Made by a program: the position numbers and the translations under genes
NCBI RefSeq assembly: GCF_029839275.1
Contig: NZ_JAOCAH010000007.1
Coordinates: 1 to 64,000 of the forward strand
Source: Pseudomonas sp. GD03944
GTDB taxonomy: Bacteria; Pseudomonadota; Gammaproteobacteria; Pseudomonadales; Pseudomonadaceae
Length of the DNA stretch: 64,000 bases
Reading direction: 5' to 3'
In this document: in pieces, positions 28,407-37,026 of the stretch
How positions within the stretch are numbered: position 1 is the first letter of the stretch
How the letters are laid out: each line of letters begins with the position of its first letter
The notes under the pieces: generated by a model
The model's database searches: none
What the model was told of the DNA's origin: nothing
Seen by the model: only the letters and a program-made list of their open reading frames with translations

Positions 28407-29065
28407 TGCTGGCGCTGCAGATGCCGGCCCTGGCGCGCCGGGCCGCGCCTCGCCAGGTCATGGGCGAGCAGATCCAGGTGCTCACCGAGGTGCTGCGCGA
28501 TGACGTCAACCTCGCGGTGTGGCAGCGGCAGTTGCCGGTGCAGGTGGCGGATTTCGCCAGCCAGGTGCTGATCCAGGGCGAGCCGCTGGCCGAATCCATG
28601 GTGCTGGAGTTGTCCAGCGCCGACGCCGAGCCCGACCTCGGCGGGCTGGTGGCGAGCTACAGCGACGTGCCCGGGCAGGGCGCGTTCCTCGCGGATGTCG
28701 CCTGGCTGGTGCGCGCCTACGCCTGTCTGCTCGACGCCACGCGCATCGGTCTGCGCCTGCGGGCGATGGAAAAGGCCATGTGCCCGCGCTTCCATGTCGA
28801 CCATGTGCCGCTGCGGCTGATCACCTGCTTTGCCGGGGCGGGCAGCCAGTGGTTGCCGGAGGGGGCGATGGCGCGCGCGCAGTTGGGCGGCGCCGCGGCG
28901 GAGCCGGAGCCTGGAGCGTCAATCGAAACGATCGGTACCGGCCATGTGGCGTTGGTCAAAGGCGAGAAGTGGGTGGGCAATGAGGGGCGCGGGTTGATCC
29001 ACCGTTCGCCGCAACCCGCCGCTGGCGAGCGCCGTTTGCTGCTGACGTTGGACTGGATGGCCTGA
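28406..29065 (+). CDS. DUF1826 protein of the Zur-regulated operon
   Basis: 219 residues resembling the DUF1826 family, whose genes follow zigA in Pseudomonas. Visible features are PRFHVDHVPLRLITCFAG, which has an HxD-like metal-site flavour, and GTGHVALVKGEKW, reminiscent of a cupin or 2-oxoglutarate dioxygenase fold. The start ATG overlaps the zigA TGA. A role in zinc homeostasis is inferred from co-transcription only. Confidence 0.8.
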
Positions 29066-29080
29066 GCCTGGAGGGGCAAT

Positions 29081-29107
29081 AAAAAAGGGCCGCGACTGGC
29101 GCGGCCC
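29081..29107 (-). terminator. rho-independent terminator (minus strand)
   Basis: GGGCCGCG-ACTGG-CGCGGCCC is a perfect 8-bp stem which on the minus strand is followed by six T residues. It ends transcription from the secreted-protein gene at 29210-29563. On the plus strand no T run follows, although the stem could still slow polymerase leaving the zigA operon. Confidence 0.8.
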
Positions 29108-29209
29108 CAAAAGCACCAAGAAGACTGCCGGCGCGAGGGCCGTCAGGCTGGGGGTATGAGGTACCCGACATCATTAGACAGGGCGCAGATGACCGTCGTG
29201 TGACGGTGC

Positions 29210-29563
29210 TCAGCGGGCCATCCACACGCCCTGGTTCTGCTTTTCGCAGAACGCCTTGAGGTAGACGGCGTCGCTGGCGACCCCGTAGTAGTGGATGTCC
29301 TGCTGGTACGGCGTGCCGCTGACCTTGGCCCCGCGGCACACGCCGTAGCTGCCGATCGGGCATTGCTCGACGAAGTCCACCGCGACCTTCTGACCCTTCA
29401 GTTGCGGCTGGCAGAAGCCGCTGCGGAACAGGTTGGGGGGAATGCTGCGGTTCTGCTGGCAGACTTTGATGTCGAGGCGTTCGGCCTGGCTGTGGACAAC
29501 GCAGGCTTCGCCCCAGGCCAGACCCGAAGCAAGGCAGAGTGCCAGGACAGTCAAACAGCGCAT
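29210..29563 (-). CDS. small secreted six-cysteine protein
   Basis: 117 residues with a signal peptide (VLALCLASGLAWG) and a mature part holding six cysteines, enough for three disulfides (ACVV, KVCQQ, GFCQP, EQCPI, GVCRG, AFCEK). No function is recognised. It lies on the opposite strand between the zigA operon and the second COG0523 gene. The terminator at 29081 follows it. Confidence 0.75.
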   Translation of the reverse strand: MRCLTVLALCLASGLAWGEACVVHSQAERLDIKVCQQNRSIPPNLFRSGFCQPQLKGQKVAVDFVEQCPIGSYGVCRGAKVSGTPYQQDIHYYGVASDAVYLKAFCEKQNQGVWMAR

Positions 29564-29682
29564 CGAACACCCCCTAGAGACAATGCCGCGACTCTAGCAC
29601 GGGCCGTTTCCCGCGTCTGTGCGGGCGTTGGCCGTGCACGTCGGGCTTTCGCAGCGCGCCGTTCGCCCGCACCATAGGCCCC

Positions 29683-30648
29683 ATGTTGAAACAGATTCCC
29701 ACGCACCTGATCGCCGGCCCCCTGGGCGCTGGCAAGACCAGCCTGATCCGTCACCTGCTGGCGCAACGGCCTGCGCATGAACGCTGGGCGGTGCTGATCA
29801 ACGAGTTCGGCCTGGTGGGCCTGGATGCCGCGTTGCTCAGCACCGACGATGACGGCATCGCCTTTGCCGAGGTGGCGGGGGGCTGCCTGTGTTGCGTCAA
29901 CGGCGTGCCGTTCCAGGTGGGCCTGGGCCGGCTGCTGCGCAAGGCCCGGCCGGATCGCCTGCTGATCGAACCCTCCGGCCTGGGGCACCCGCTGCTGTTG
30001 CTCGAGCAGTTGAACCAGGCGCCCTGGCAGGGGGTGCTGGCGGTGCAGCCTTCGTTGCTGGTGCTGGACGCTGCGGCCCTGGCGGACGGCGCTGCGGTGC
30101 CCGAGAGCCAGCAGCAGGCGCTGGAGCACGCCGGCCTGCTGCTGTTGAACAAGTCCGAGCACCTGGATGACGCCGCCCGGTCCCGCCTGCTGGCGCGTCT
30201 GCCGGATCGCCCGCACCTGTGGACAACCCAGGGCGCCCTGCCGCTGGCGCAGCTGCCAGGCATCCGCGCGCAGGCCGAACCGGGGGGCGAGTTGCCGGCG
30301 GCGCCCAAGGCCCGCGAGCCCCTGCCTCAGGTCTGGCGTACAGCCGAGGAGCCGATCTGCCAGGTGCAGCAGCAGGTGGAGGGCTGGAGCATCGGCTGGC
30401 GCTGGCACCCGAGCCAGCGCTTCGAGCTGATGCAGGTGCAACAGTGGCTGATGGCGCTGCCCTGGCGCCGGGCCAAGCTGGTGCTCCACAGCAACGCGGG
30501 CTGGTTGTCGGCCAATGCCCTGGATGGCCAGGCGCTGCACTGGCAGAACAGTGAATGGCGCAAGGACTCGCGGCTGGAACTGATCTTCGAGGCGCCTCAG
30601 GACGCTGAGGCCCTGTCGGCAGGGTTTTCCCGCTGTCGACTGGACTGA
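29683..30648 (+). CDS. COG0523 CobW-like GTPase (second copy)
   Basis: 321 residues with Walker A GPLGAGKTS (12-20), the metal motif CLCC at 68-71, LIEPSGLGHP, the base motif NKSE, and a short C-terminal domain. It differs clearly from ZigA and is 80 residues shorter. Subfamilies of COG0523 serve zinc, cobalt or nitrile hydratase metallation; which one applies here is not visible. No Zur-like site is seen in the 119 bases upstream, although the zigA operon is 0.6 kb away. Confidence 0.88.
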   Translation: MLKQIPTHLIAGPLGAGKTSLIRHLLAQRPAHERWAVLINEFGLVGLDAALLSTDDDGIAFAEVAGGCLCCVNGVPFQVGLGRLLRKARPDRLLIEPSGLGHPLLLLEQLNQAPWQGVLAVQPSLLVLDAAALADGAAVPESQQQALEHAGLLLLNKSEHLDDAARSRLLARLPDRPHLWTTQGALPLAQLPGIRAQAEPGGELPAAPKAREPLPQVWRTAEEPICQVQQQVEGWSIGWRWHPSQRFELMQVQQWLMALPWRRAKLVLHSNAGWLSANALDGQALHWQNSEWRKDSRLELIFEAPQDAEALSAGFSRCRLD

Positions 30649-30794
30649 CCAGGCCAGCCACTCGACGGCATAGCCATCAGGGCGATCACCAGGCACACGA
30701 CCCCGGTGCGCAGCGTGCCGGTTTTCGCGGGAACTGGCGAGTCAGCCGGGATGGCCCGATAATCCGGCCACCTGTCCGTCACGTGGCGTCGCCC

Positions 30795-31676
30795 ATGCAC
30801 CTGCTTTCCTGGTCCCACCCCTGTTCCGCCGGCTTCACTCTGCGTGGCTGGCATTCCCAGCCGTCCGGCAAGCCCGTACTGCATTTTCTGCACGGCAACG
30901 GCTATTGCGGCCGGGTCTACGAGCCGATGCTGGAACGCCTGGCCGAGGATTTCGACCTGTGGCTGTGCGATGCCCAGGGCCACGGCGACAGCGACCATGG
31001 CGGTCGTTTCCATGGCTGGAACCGCAGCACGGAACTGGCGCTGGAGGCCTTCGCCGCGGGCCGCGAGCGCTTTGGCGATGCCCGGGTGTTCGCGGTCGGC
31101 CACAGCTTTGGTGGGGTGCTGACCAGCCTGATGCTGGCGCAGCAACCGCAGGTCTTCCAGCGCGCGGTGCTGCTCGATCCGGTGCTGTTCTCGCCGGCGA
31201 TGATCGGGGTAATGGCGTTGTCCGACGTGGTGGGCCTGATTCGTCGCAATACCCTGGCGAGCAAGGCGCACAACCGGCGCAGCGTCTGGACCGACCGCGC
31301 CGCCGCCCATGCCGCGCTGCACGGGCGCGGGATGTTCAAGGGCTGGGACGAGGCGGCGTTCGATGCCTACATCGCCCACGCGCTGAAGGACACGGACGCC
31401 GGTGCCGAGCTCAAATGCCGGCCGAGCCGCGAGGCCGATATCTTTTCTTCCTTCCCCCGGCGCCTGTGGCCGTCGCTGGCCAAGGTGACCACGCCCACCC
31501 AGGTGTTGCACGGCCAGCGCAGCTACCCGTTCGTGGCCAAGTCGGTGGCGCGCTGGTGCGCGAGCAACGGCCATGTGCAGGGCCAGGTGGTGGCCGGCGG
31601 GCATTGCTTCATGCAGGAATTCCCGCAGGACGCCGCCGAGCGCGTCGCGGCCTTCCTGCTGCCCGGCGGAATCTGA
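30795..31676 (+). CDS. alpha/beta hydrolase
   Basis: 293 residues with the alpha/beta-hydrolase elements in order: oxyanion-side LHGNGYCGRVYEP, nucleophile elbow VGHSFGGVL near 107, and a late histidine in GGHCFMQEFP near 278. It is probably an esterase, lipase-like or haloalkane-type enzyme; the substrate is unknown. The start could also be GTG 30783, four codons upstream. The next gene begins three bases after its stop, so they are likely co-transcribed. The 146 bases before it show no feature. Confidence 0.85.
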   Translation: MHLLSWSHPCSAGFTLRGWHSQPSGKPVLHFLHGNGYCGRVYEPMLERLAEDFDLWLCDAQGHGDSDHGGRFHGWNRSTELALEAFAAGRERFGDARVFAVGHSFGGVLTSLMLAQQPQVFQRAVLLDPVLFSPAMIGVMALSDVVGLIRRNTLASKAHNRRSVWTDRAAAHAALHGRGMFKGWDEAAFDAYIAHALKDTDAGAELKCRPSREADIFSSFPRRLWPSLAKVTTPTQVLHGQRSYPFVAKSVARWCASNGHVQGQVVAGGHCFMQEFPQDAAERVAAFLLPGGI

Positions 31677-31679
31677 ACC

Positions 31680-32051
31680 GTGGCGGACCGGGAGCGCCTC
31701 TGGCTCGCGGTGTCCGAGTTGTGGCTGGACGTGCCCTGGGAGGACTACCAGCACAATCACCTGGCGCGGCTGCTGATCGACAGCGGCTTGTCGTGCGAAG
31801 AGCTGGACGCCCTGTACCTGTTCGAGGTCGCGCCCCGGGTCTGGGGCAATCAGTGGGTCACGGCGGGGGTGTGGGACGGCTTCGACCCGGACTGGCTGCT
31901 GGAAGGCTGTCGACATAACCAGCAGCGCCGCCTGCGCGCCTGGTTTCGAGGCCTGTGCCGGCTGTTTCGGCGGCCGATGACCTACGCGGTGGAGGCTGAC
32001 TGGCAGCGGCTCATGGCACAGGTCGCAGCGGCTCAGTCCCGTGGGGGCTGA
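31680..32051 (+). CDS. DUF7079-like small protein
   Basis: 123 residues from a GTG start at 31680. The pattern LWLAVSELWLDVPWED, ELDALYLFEVAPRVWGNQ, GVWDGFDPDWLLEG fits a small family of bacterial proteins of unknown function (I associate it with DUF7079; not checked). No signal peptide or membrane helix is present. It follows the hydrolase without a gap and overlaps the convergent DUF3301 gene by 19 bases. Confidence 0.7.
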   Translation: MADRERLWLAVSELWLDVPWEDYQHNHLARLLIDSGLSCEELDALYLFEVAPRVWGNQWVTAGVWDGFDPDWLLEGCRHNQQRRLRAWFRGLCRLFRRPMTYAVEADWQRLMAQVAAAQSRGG

Positions 32052-32428
32052 TGCTCGCGGCGCCAGCGGTCGAGTTCGATGACCTGGGCGTGCGGGTGTT
32101 GCTCCGGCGGTTCGCGGAACGGGTGCGGCGCCAGTTCGATACCGCCCAGGTGCGGGCCGAACATGGTGATGGTGCCGACATGGCGCTGTTCGCCGGTGAC
32201 CGTGAACTCGAAGCCGTAGACGCGTGCCAGGCGCTTGCGCCCGCGCGCATCCGGCAACAGGGCGATGCGGCGCAGCGCCACGTTGCCGTCCAGCAGCTCC
32301 ACATCGACCTTGGCGCAATGTTGCTTGACCAGCGACAGCGCCCGCTCGCGCAGGCCGTGGGCATGCCACAGCCAGGCGCCGGCGGCAGCCAGCAGCATCA
32401 GGATGAACAGGTTGCCGAGGGTCAGCAT
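32033..32428 (-). CDS. DUF3301 membrane-anchored protein
   Basis: 131 residues with one N-terminal membrane helix (res 6-22) and a soluble part carrying RERALSLVKQHCAKVDVELL and RLARVYGFEFT, as in the DUF3301 family. Its role is unknown; homologues are short, single-helix inner-membrane proteins. It lies downstream of the antiporter gene on the same strand, with a GC-rich stem between them. Confidence 0.8.
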   Translation of the reverse strand: MLTLGNLFILMLLAAAGAWLWHAHGLRERALSLVKQHCAKVDVELLDGNVALRRIALLPDARGRKRLARVYGFEFTVTGEQRHVGTITMFGPHLGGIELAPHPFREPPEQHPHAQVIELDRWRREHQPPRD

Positions 32429-32498
32429 GAAGATCGAACTCGGGAAGGGGAGCCCCAGCTTACCCGATAAGCCGGGGCTGAAAAACGCGGGCTGAGCC

Positions 32499-34184
32499 TC
32501 AGGCCGTCGCCGCGTTGATGCCCAGGCGCTCGAACATGACCCGGGCGATTTCCCGCTCGCCCATCACCACCAGGTCCGCGTCGTGCTCCTTGAGGTAGTC
32601 CACTTCGTCGTCGAAATGGGCACGGGCGATGATGTCCAGGCCGGCATTGGCCTGACGGCCGTGGAGGGCGATCTGGCCGGCTTCCAGGCTGTTGGGGATG
32701 GCGATCATCAGCCAGCGGGCCTGGGTGACGTTGGCCAGCTCCAGCACGTGGGTGCTGGCGGCGTTGCCGAGCACCACGCTGAAGCCTTCCTCGCGCAGTT
32801 CCTGGGCGCGTGTGCGGTTGTCATCGATGATCACCAGCGGAATGCCTTCGGCGCGCAGGCGCTTGCTGATGCGGCTGCCGACGCGGCCGTGGCCGATGAG
32901 GATGGCGTGGCCGACTTCGGTGATCGGGTGCAGGTCGTGGTCTTCGTCCGGCTCTTCGGTGGCCAGGTCGGCCGGGGTGGTGTGCTCGCGACGATCCAGC
33001 CAGGGCTGCAGGCGATCGATCAGCAGGAACAGCAGCGGGTTGCACAGGATCGACAGGATCGCACCGGCCAGGACCAGGTCGCGGGCGGCTTCCGGCACCA
33101 GGCTCAGGCCGATACCGAGACCGATGAGGATGAAGGAGAACTCGCCGATCTGCGCCAGGCTCACCGAAATGGTCAGCGCGGTGCTCAGCGGCTTGCGGAA
33201 GGCCAGGACGATGAGCATCGCCGCCAGGGATTTACCGACGACGATCACCAGGAAGGTGCCGAGCACCAGCAGCGGCTTCTCCAGCAGGATCGCCGGGTTG
33301 AACAGCATGCCCACGGAGACGAAGAACAGCACGGCGAACGCATCGCGCAGGGGCAGCGAATCTTCCGCGGCCTTGTGGCTGTATTCCGACTCGTTGAGGA
33401 TCATGCCGGCGAAGAACGCACCCAGGGCGAACGACACGCCGAACAGCTGCGCCGAGCCGTAGGCGATGCCCATGGCGATGGCCAGCACGGCCAGGGTGAA
33501 CAGCTCGCGCGAGCCGGTGCCGGCGCTGCGCTCGAGCAGCCAGGGAATGACCCGGCGACCGACCACGACCATGAGCGCGACGAAGGCGGTGACCTTGCCC
33601 AGGGTCATCAGCAGCTGCATACCGATGCTGGCGTCGCTGTCGCCCTGCGGGATGCCGCCGAGCACGCCGGACAGCGCCGGCAGCAGGACCAGCGCCAGGA
33701 CCATCACCAGGTCTTCGACGATCAGCCAGCCCACGGCGATCTTGCCGCGGCGGCTGTCGATCAGCTGGCGTTCTTCAAGCGCGCGCAGCAGCACCACGGT
33801 ACTGGCCACCGACAGCGCCAGGCCGAATACCAGGCCGGCGCCCCAGGTCCAGTCCATGGTCCAGGCCAGGCCCATGCCGAGCAGGGTGGCGACGGCGATC
33901 TGCACGATCGCGCCGGGGATGGCGATGTGTTTCACCGACATCAGGTCTTTGAGGGAGAAATGCAGGCCCACGCCGAACATCAGCAGGATCACGCCGATCT
34001 CGGAAATTTCGTGGGACAGCTCTTTGTCGGCAACGAAGCCGGGGGTGAAGGGACCTACGATGACACCTGCGAGGAGATAGCCTACCAGTGGCGACAGGCG
34101 CAGGCGGTTGGCCAGGCTGCCGAACAGGTAGGCCAGCACGAAGCCGGCGGCAATGGTCGCGATCAAGGGTGTGTGATGAGGCAT
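32499..34184 (-). CDS. ybaL: Kef-type cation/proton antiporter, YbaL-like
   Basis: 561 residues, matching E. coli YbaL. Residues 5-390 form the CPA2 antiporter with about 12-13 helices (GYLLAGVIVGPFTPG, LSVASTVVLLRALEE, FALGAFFAGMILNESEYS). Residues 410-535 form a TrkA-N nucleotide-binding domain (ILIGHGRVGSRISKRL). It should move K+ or Na+ against protons under NAD(H) or nucleotide control. The 190-base region upstream (34185-34376) is AT-rich and contains a TATATAAAAT stretch that may be the promoter. Confidence 0.9.
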   Translation of the reverse strand: MPHHTPLIATIAAGFVLAYLFGSLANRLRLSPLVGYLLAGVIVGPFTPGFVADKELSHEISEIGVILLMFGVGLHFSLKDLMSVKHIAIPGAIVQIAVATLLGMGLAWTMDWTWGAGLVFGLALSVASTVVLLRALEERQLIDSRRGKIAVGWLIVEDLVMVLALVLLPALSGVLGGIPQGDSDASIGMQLLMTLGKVTAFVALMVVVGRRVIPWLLERSAGTGSRELFTLAVLAIAMGIAYGSAQLFGVSFALGAFFAGMILNESEYSHKAAEDSLPLRDAFAVLFFVSVGMLFNPAILLEKPLLVLGTFLVIVVGKSLAAMLIVLAFRKPLSTALTISVSLAQIGEFSFILIGLGIGLSLVPEAARDLVLAGAILSILCNPLLFLLIDRLQPWLDRREHTTPADLATEEPDEDHDLHPITEVGHAILIGHGRVGSRISKRLRAEGIPLVIIDDNRTRAQELREEGFSVVLGNAASTHVLELANVTQARWLMIAIPNSLEAGQIALHGRQANAGLDIIARAHFDDEVDYLKEHDADLVVMGEREIARVMFERLGINAATA

Positions 34185-34376
34185 GCGATCTCCCGGTGAC
34201 GAGGGGGCCTGACGTGTCTGCGCTGGAGGGGAGTGCAGCGCAGAGCTGTATGGGCGGAGGGCAGCCGAATTGCTCGGCCTAAAGACCGATATTTTATATA
34301 GAAAACTTGCTTATAACTAAATGATATTTATACAGGATGTGTGTGGCATCGCAGAAAAACTGCCAACCCTGCGTCG

Positions 34377-34856
34377 TTACTCGCTCTTGAGGGCCTGGTA
34401 ACGGCTTTCCAACTCCTGGCGGATCTCCCGGCGCTGACGCCCCTGATTGAAACGGCGGCGTTCTTCCGCGGTTTCGGGTTGACGCGGCGGCACTTCGGTG
34501 GAGCGACCCTGTTCGTCCACCGCGACCATGGTGAAGAAGCAGCTGTTGGTGTGGCGCACGGAGCGTTCGCGGATGTTCTCGGTGACCACCTTGATGCCGA
34601 CTTCCATGGAGGTGCGGCCGGTGTAGTTGACCGAGGCCAGGAAGGTCACCAGTTCGCCGACATGGATGGGCTCGCGGAAGATCACCTGGTCCACCGACAG
34701 GGTCACCACATAACGCCCCGCATAGCGGCTGGCGCAGGCGTAGGCCACTTCATCAAGGTACTTGAGCAGGGTGCCGCCGTGGACGTTGCCAGAGAAGTTG
34801 GCCATGTCCGGGGTCATCAGTACGGTCATCGTCAGTTGGGCGGTACCGGCTTCCAT
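34377..34856 (-). CDS. acyl-CoA thioesterase, YciA-like hotdog protein
   Basis: 159 residues of single hotdog fold. NVHGGTLLKYLDEVAYACAS near 25-44 is the classic YciA/ACOT signature with the catalytic aspartate. Later come VTLSVDQVIFREPIHVGELV and SCFFTMVAVDEQG. It hydrolyses medium- to long-chain acyl-CoA, working as a hexamer in this family. The C-terminal 30 residues are charged and probably unstructured. Confidence 0.9.
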   Translation of the reverse strand: MEAGTAQLTMTVLMTPDMANFSGNVHGGTLLKYLDEVAYACASRYAGRYVVTLSVDQVIFREPIHVGELVTFLASVNYTGRTSMEVGIKVVTENIRERSVRHTNSCFFTMVAVDEQGRSTEVPPRQPETAEERRRFNQGRQRREIRQELESRYQALKSE

Positions 34857-34975
34857 GGGTGCTCCGAAGGTGAGGGGGTATGGGCGATGGGGCGTGCATC
34901 ACGGTGTGGCGCACGATAACAGGTGTTTCATTGCACGCCGGTTAAGATAGCGCTTTCTCCCTGCAAGGATGCCAG

Positions 34976-35692
34976 ATGATTTCCCTCCGCAACGCCGCGC
35001 TATCGCTGCTAGTCCCGTTTGCCCTGCCAGCGATGGCGGAGGTCCCGTGCGCCACCCGGGCGCAATGCAACCAGGTCGGGACCGCCGCCTACCAGGCGGG
35101 TCGCTTCGACGCCGCCACGCATGCCTTCGCGCGCCAGTTGCGCCGCGTGGAGCCCGATGACACCGGCGGCTACCAGCTGGCCGTGAACAACCTGGCACTG
35201 GCCAATCTGCGCGCCGGCCAGCCTGGCATGGCCCGGGCCTGGCTGAGCCTGGCCCTGCAGGACAATCAGGCCGACAAGGCGACCCTGCATAACCTGGCCA
35301 AGGTCACCCAGGTGCTGGATTACCAGGCATTGAGCGCGAGCCCGGTGGGACGTTACGTGCGTTACGAAGGCCAGGCGGTGTGGAGCGAGCTGGAAATCCG
35401 CCAGGAAGCCGGGGTGTACCGTGCCAGTTTCTGGCCGGTGCGGCTCAGTGCGTCCGTCGAGGAGTACGGCCCGGCCGCTCTCGGCGAGCTGGAGGGCGTC
35501 CTGGTGGGTGGCACGGTGCAGATGCGCCTGGAAGAAGCGGGCCTGGGGGCGGATTGCGGGGTTCAGCTGCTGCGCGAGGGGATCGAACTGCGGGTGCTGG
35601 AGATCTTCGCCGGGGGCTGCCAGGAGTACGGCGGCATGGGCATCAGCGTGGGCGGCCGCTACATCAAGATCGCCAGCGAGGGGCGCCCATGA
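34976..35692 (+). CDS. exported TPR-like protein of unknown function
   Basis: 238 residues with a signal peptide (SLLVPFALPAMAE) and a helical region (GTAAYQAGRFDAATHAFARQ ... NNLALANLRAGQPGMARAWL) typical of two tetratricopeptide-like repeats. A beta-rich C-terminal half contains two cysteines (GADCGVQ, AGGCQEYGG). No function is recognised. It overlaps the next gene as ATGA, so the pair is translationally coupled and probably acts together in the envelope. Confidence 0.75.
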   Translation: MISLRNAALSLLVPFALPAMAEVPCATRAQCNQVGTAAYQAGRFDAATHAFARQLRRVEPDDTGGYQLAVNNLALANLRAGQPGMARAWLSLALQDNQADKATLHNLAKVTQVLDYQALSASPVGRYVRYEGQAVWSELEIRQEAGVYRASFWPVRLSASVEEYGPAALGELEGVLVGGTVQMRLEEAGLGADCGVQLLREGIELRVLEIFAGGCQEYGGMGISVGGRYIKIASEGRP

Positions 35693-36939
35693 AGCGGTTG
35701 ACCGGCGTCGCCGGGCTGTTGGTGCTGGTGGTTGCAGGCAGCGCCTGGGTGCGTGATGAGCCGCTGAGCGCCGAGGTGCAGCATTGGCAGCAGCAGGTAC
35801 AGGCTGCGACGGGCGAGAGCCATGCCTATCTGTATCTGAGCGGACTGGATGCGCCGTTCGACCAGCAACCCGAAGCCCTCGGCGCGGCCCGCCTGCAGGA
35901 TTACGAGCATTGGTTCGCCGGTCGTGGCGTGACCGACGCCGACTACACGGCACCGACGATCGACCGCCTGCCGGTGCCGGAAGGTCCGCTGTTCTGCCAG
36001 ATCGAGACGCCTGGCTGCTTCGAAAAGCTGTTGGCACAGGCTTCGCAGTTGGCGGATATCAATGTGGCTCAGAGCGCATTGCGCGAGCGCTACATGCATT
36101 TTCTCGATCTGGATGATTACCGCACGCTGACCTCGGTGAGCATCGCCGAGCCGGTGCCTCGATTGACCTATATGTACAAGGGTCAGCAACTCTTCGATCT
36201 GTTTGTGCTGCAACTGGCCCACGATGGCCAGGGCAATCTGGCGCGGGCTGGATTGCACTGGGAGCTGAGCCAGCTGCGCGAGCAGTTGATTCGAGCGGAC
36301 AATCTGGTGCTGAAAATGCTCCTGGGCGTGCTGGTCAACCGCAACCTGGAATGGCAGGTACGCCTGTATCGCAACGGGCTGATCCCGCCGCCGGTGATGC
36401 CGCCGCCCTTCAGCGAGGAGGAGCGCTCGCTGCTCAAGCCCATGCAGCGCGAGTTCTTCGGTATCGCGCAGATGTATGCGCAGCTGCAGGACAGCGTATC
36501 GGGCACGGAATACCTCAACCTGTTGCTGTGGTTTCGCCCGCAGATGACCATCAATGCCAGCCTGGCGCCCTACGCGCAGGCAGCCGCGTTGTCGCGGCTG
36601 GAGCCGCAGGCCTTCGCTGCCGCGCTGGACGAGGCCGTCGCTACCCCGCCCGCCGTTGGCGGGCTGCGTAATCGTGCCGGCAATATTCTGTTGGCCGTCG
36701 CCGGACCGGATATGCGTCTGTATGCCGGCCGCCTGCAGGACCTGGAGGCCAAGCGGCGCTTGCTGGCGGTGCTGGTGCAGTTGCCACAGGGGGCGTTGGA
36801 TGAGCAGCGGTTGGCGCGCTTGCCGGAGGCGCGCAATCCCTATTACCCGACACGCAGTGCCAAACATGATGGGCAAGGCCAGCTGTGTTTCGACGGCCCG
36901 CAGGAGGCAGCCTTCAACGGGCGCTGCATGCCGCTCTAG
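35689..36939 (+). CDS. exported/anchored hypothetical protein
   Basis: 416 residues with an N-terminal hydrophobic segment (VAGLLVLVVAGSAWV) and a long helical body. Cysteines cluster at FCQIETPGC and again at the C-terminus. No enzyme motif is recognised. The ATG at 35689 overlaps the stop of the TPR-like gene. After the stop, 87 bases with a weak CCCACCCTACG repeat remnant separate it from the convergent ligase gene. Confidence 0.72.
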   Translation: MKRLTGVAGLLVLVVAGSAWVRDEPLSAEVQHWQQQVQAATGESHAYLYLSGLDAPFDQQPEALGAARLQDYEHWFAGRGVTDADYTAPTIDRLPVPEGPLFCQIETPGCFEKLLAQASQLADINVAQSALRERYMHFLDLDDYRTLTSVSIAEPVPRLTYMYKGQQLFDLFVLQLAHDGQGNLARAGLHWELSQLREQLIRADNLVLKMLLGVLVNRNLEWQVRLYRNGLIPPPVMPPPFSEEERSLLKPMQREFFGIAQMYAQLQDSVSGTEYLNLLLWFRPQMTINASLAPYAQAAALSRLEPQAFAAALDEAVATPPAVGGLRNRAGNILLAVAGPDMRLYAGRLQDLEAKRRLLAVLVQLPQGALDEQRLARLPEARNPYYPTRSAKHDGQGQLCFDGPQEAAFNGRCMPL

Positions 36940-37026
36940 CGGCAGGCGTGATCGGTATGATCATTGTGGTGGGCTGAAGCGGATCGCCGCCCGGCCCACC
37001 CTACGGGGTGATGGTTGCAGGGGGAA

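Noticed and set aside
30649..30794. Short minus-strand hydrophobic peptide frame between the second COG0523 gene and the hydrolase
   Set aside because: No start with ribosome site and no recognisable family; it is better treated as empty intergenic DNA.
32452..32480. Stem GCCCCAGCTTA / TAAGCCGGGGC as terminator of the antiporter gene
   Set aside because: In the minus direction the T run precedes rather than follows the stem, so it is not a standard intrinsic terminator.
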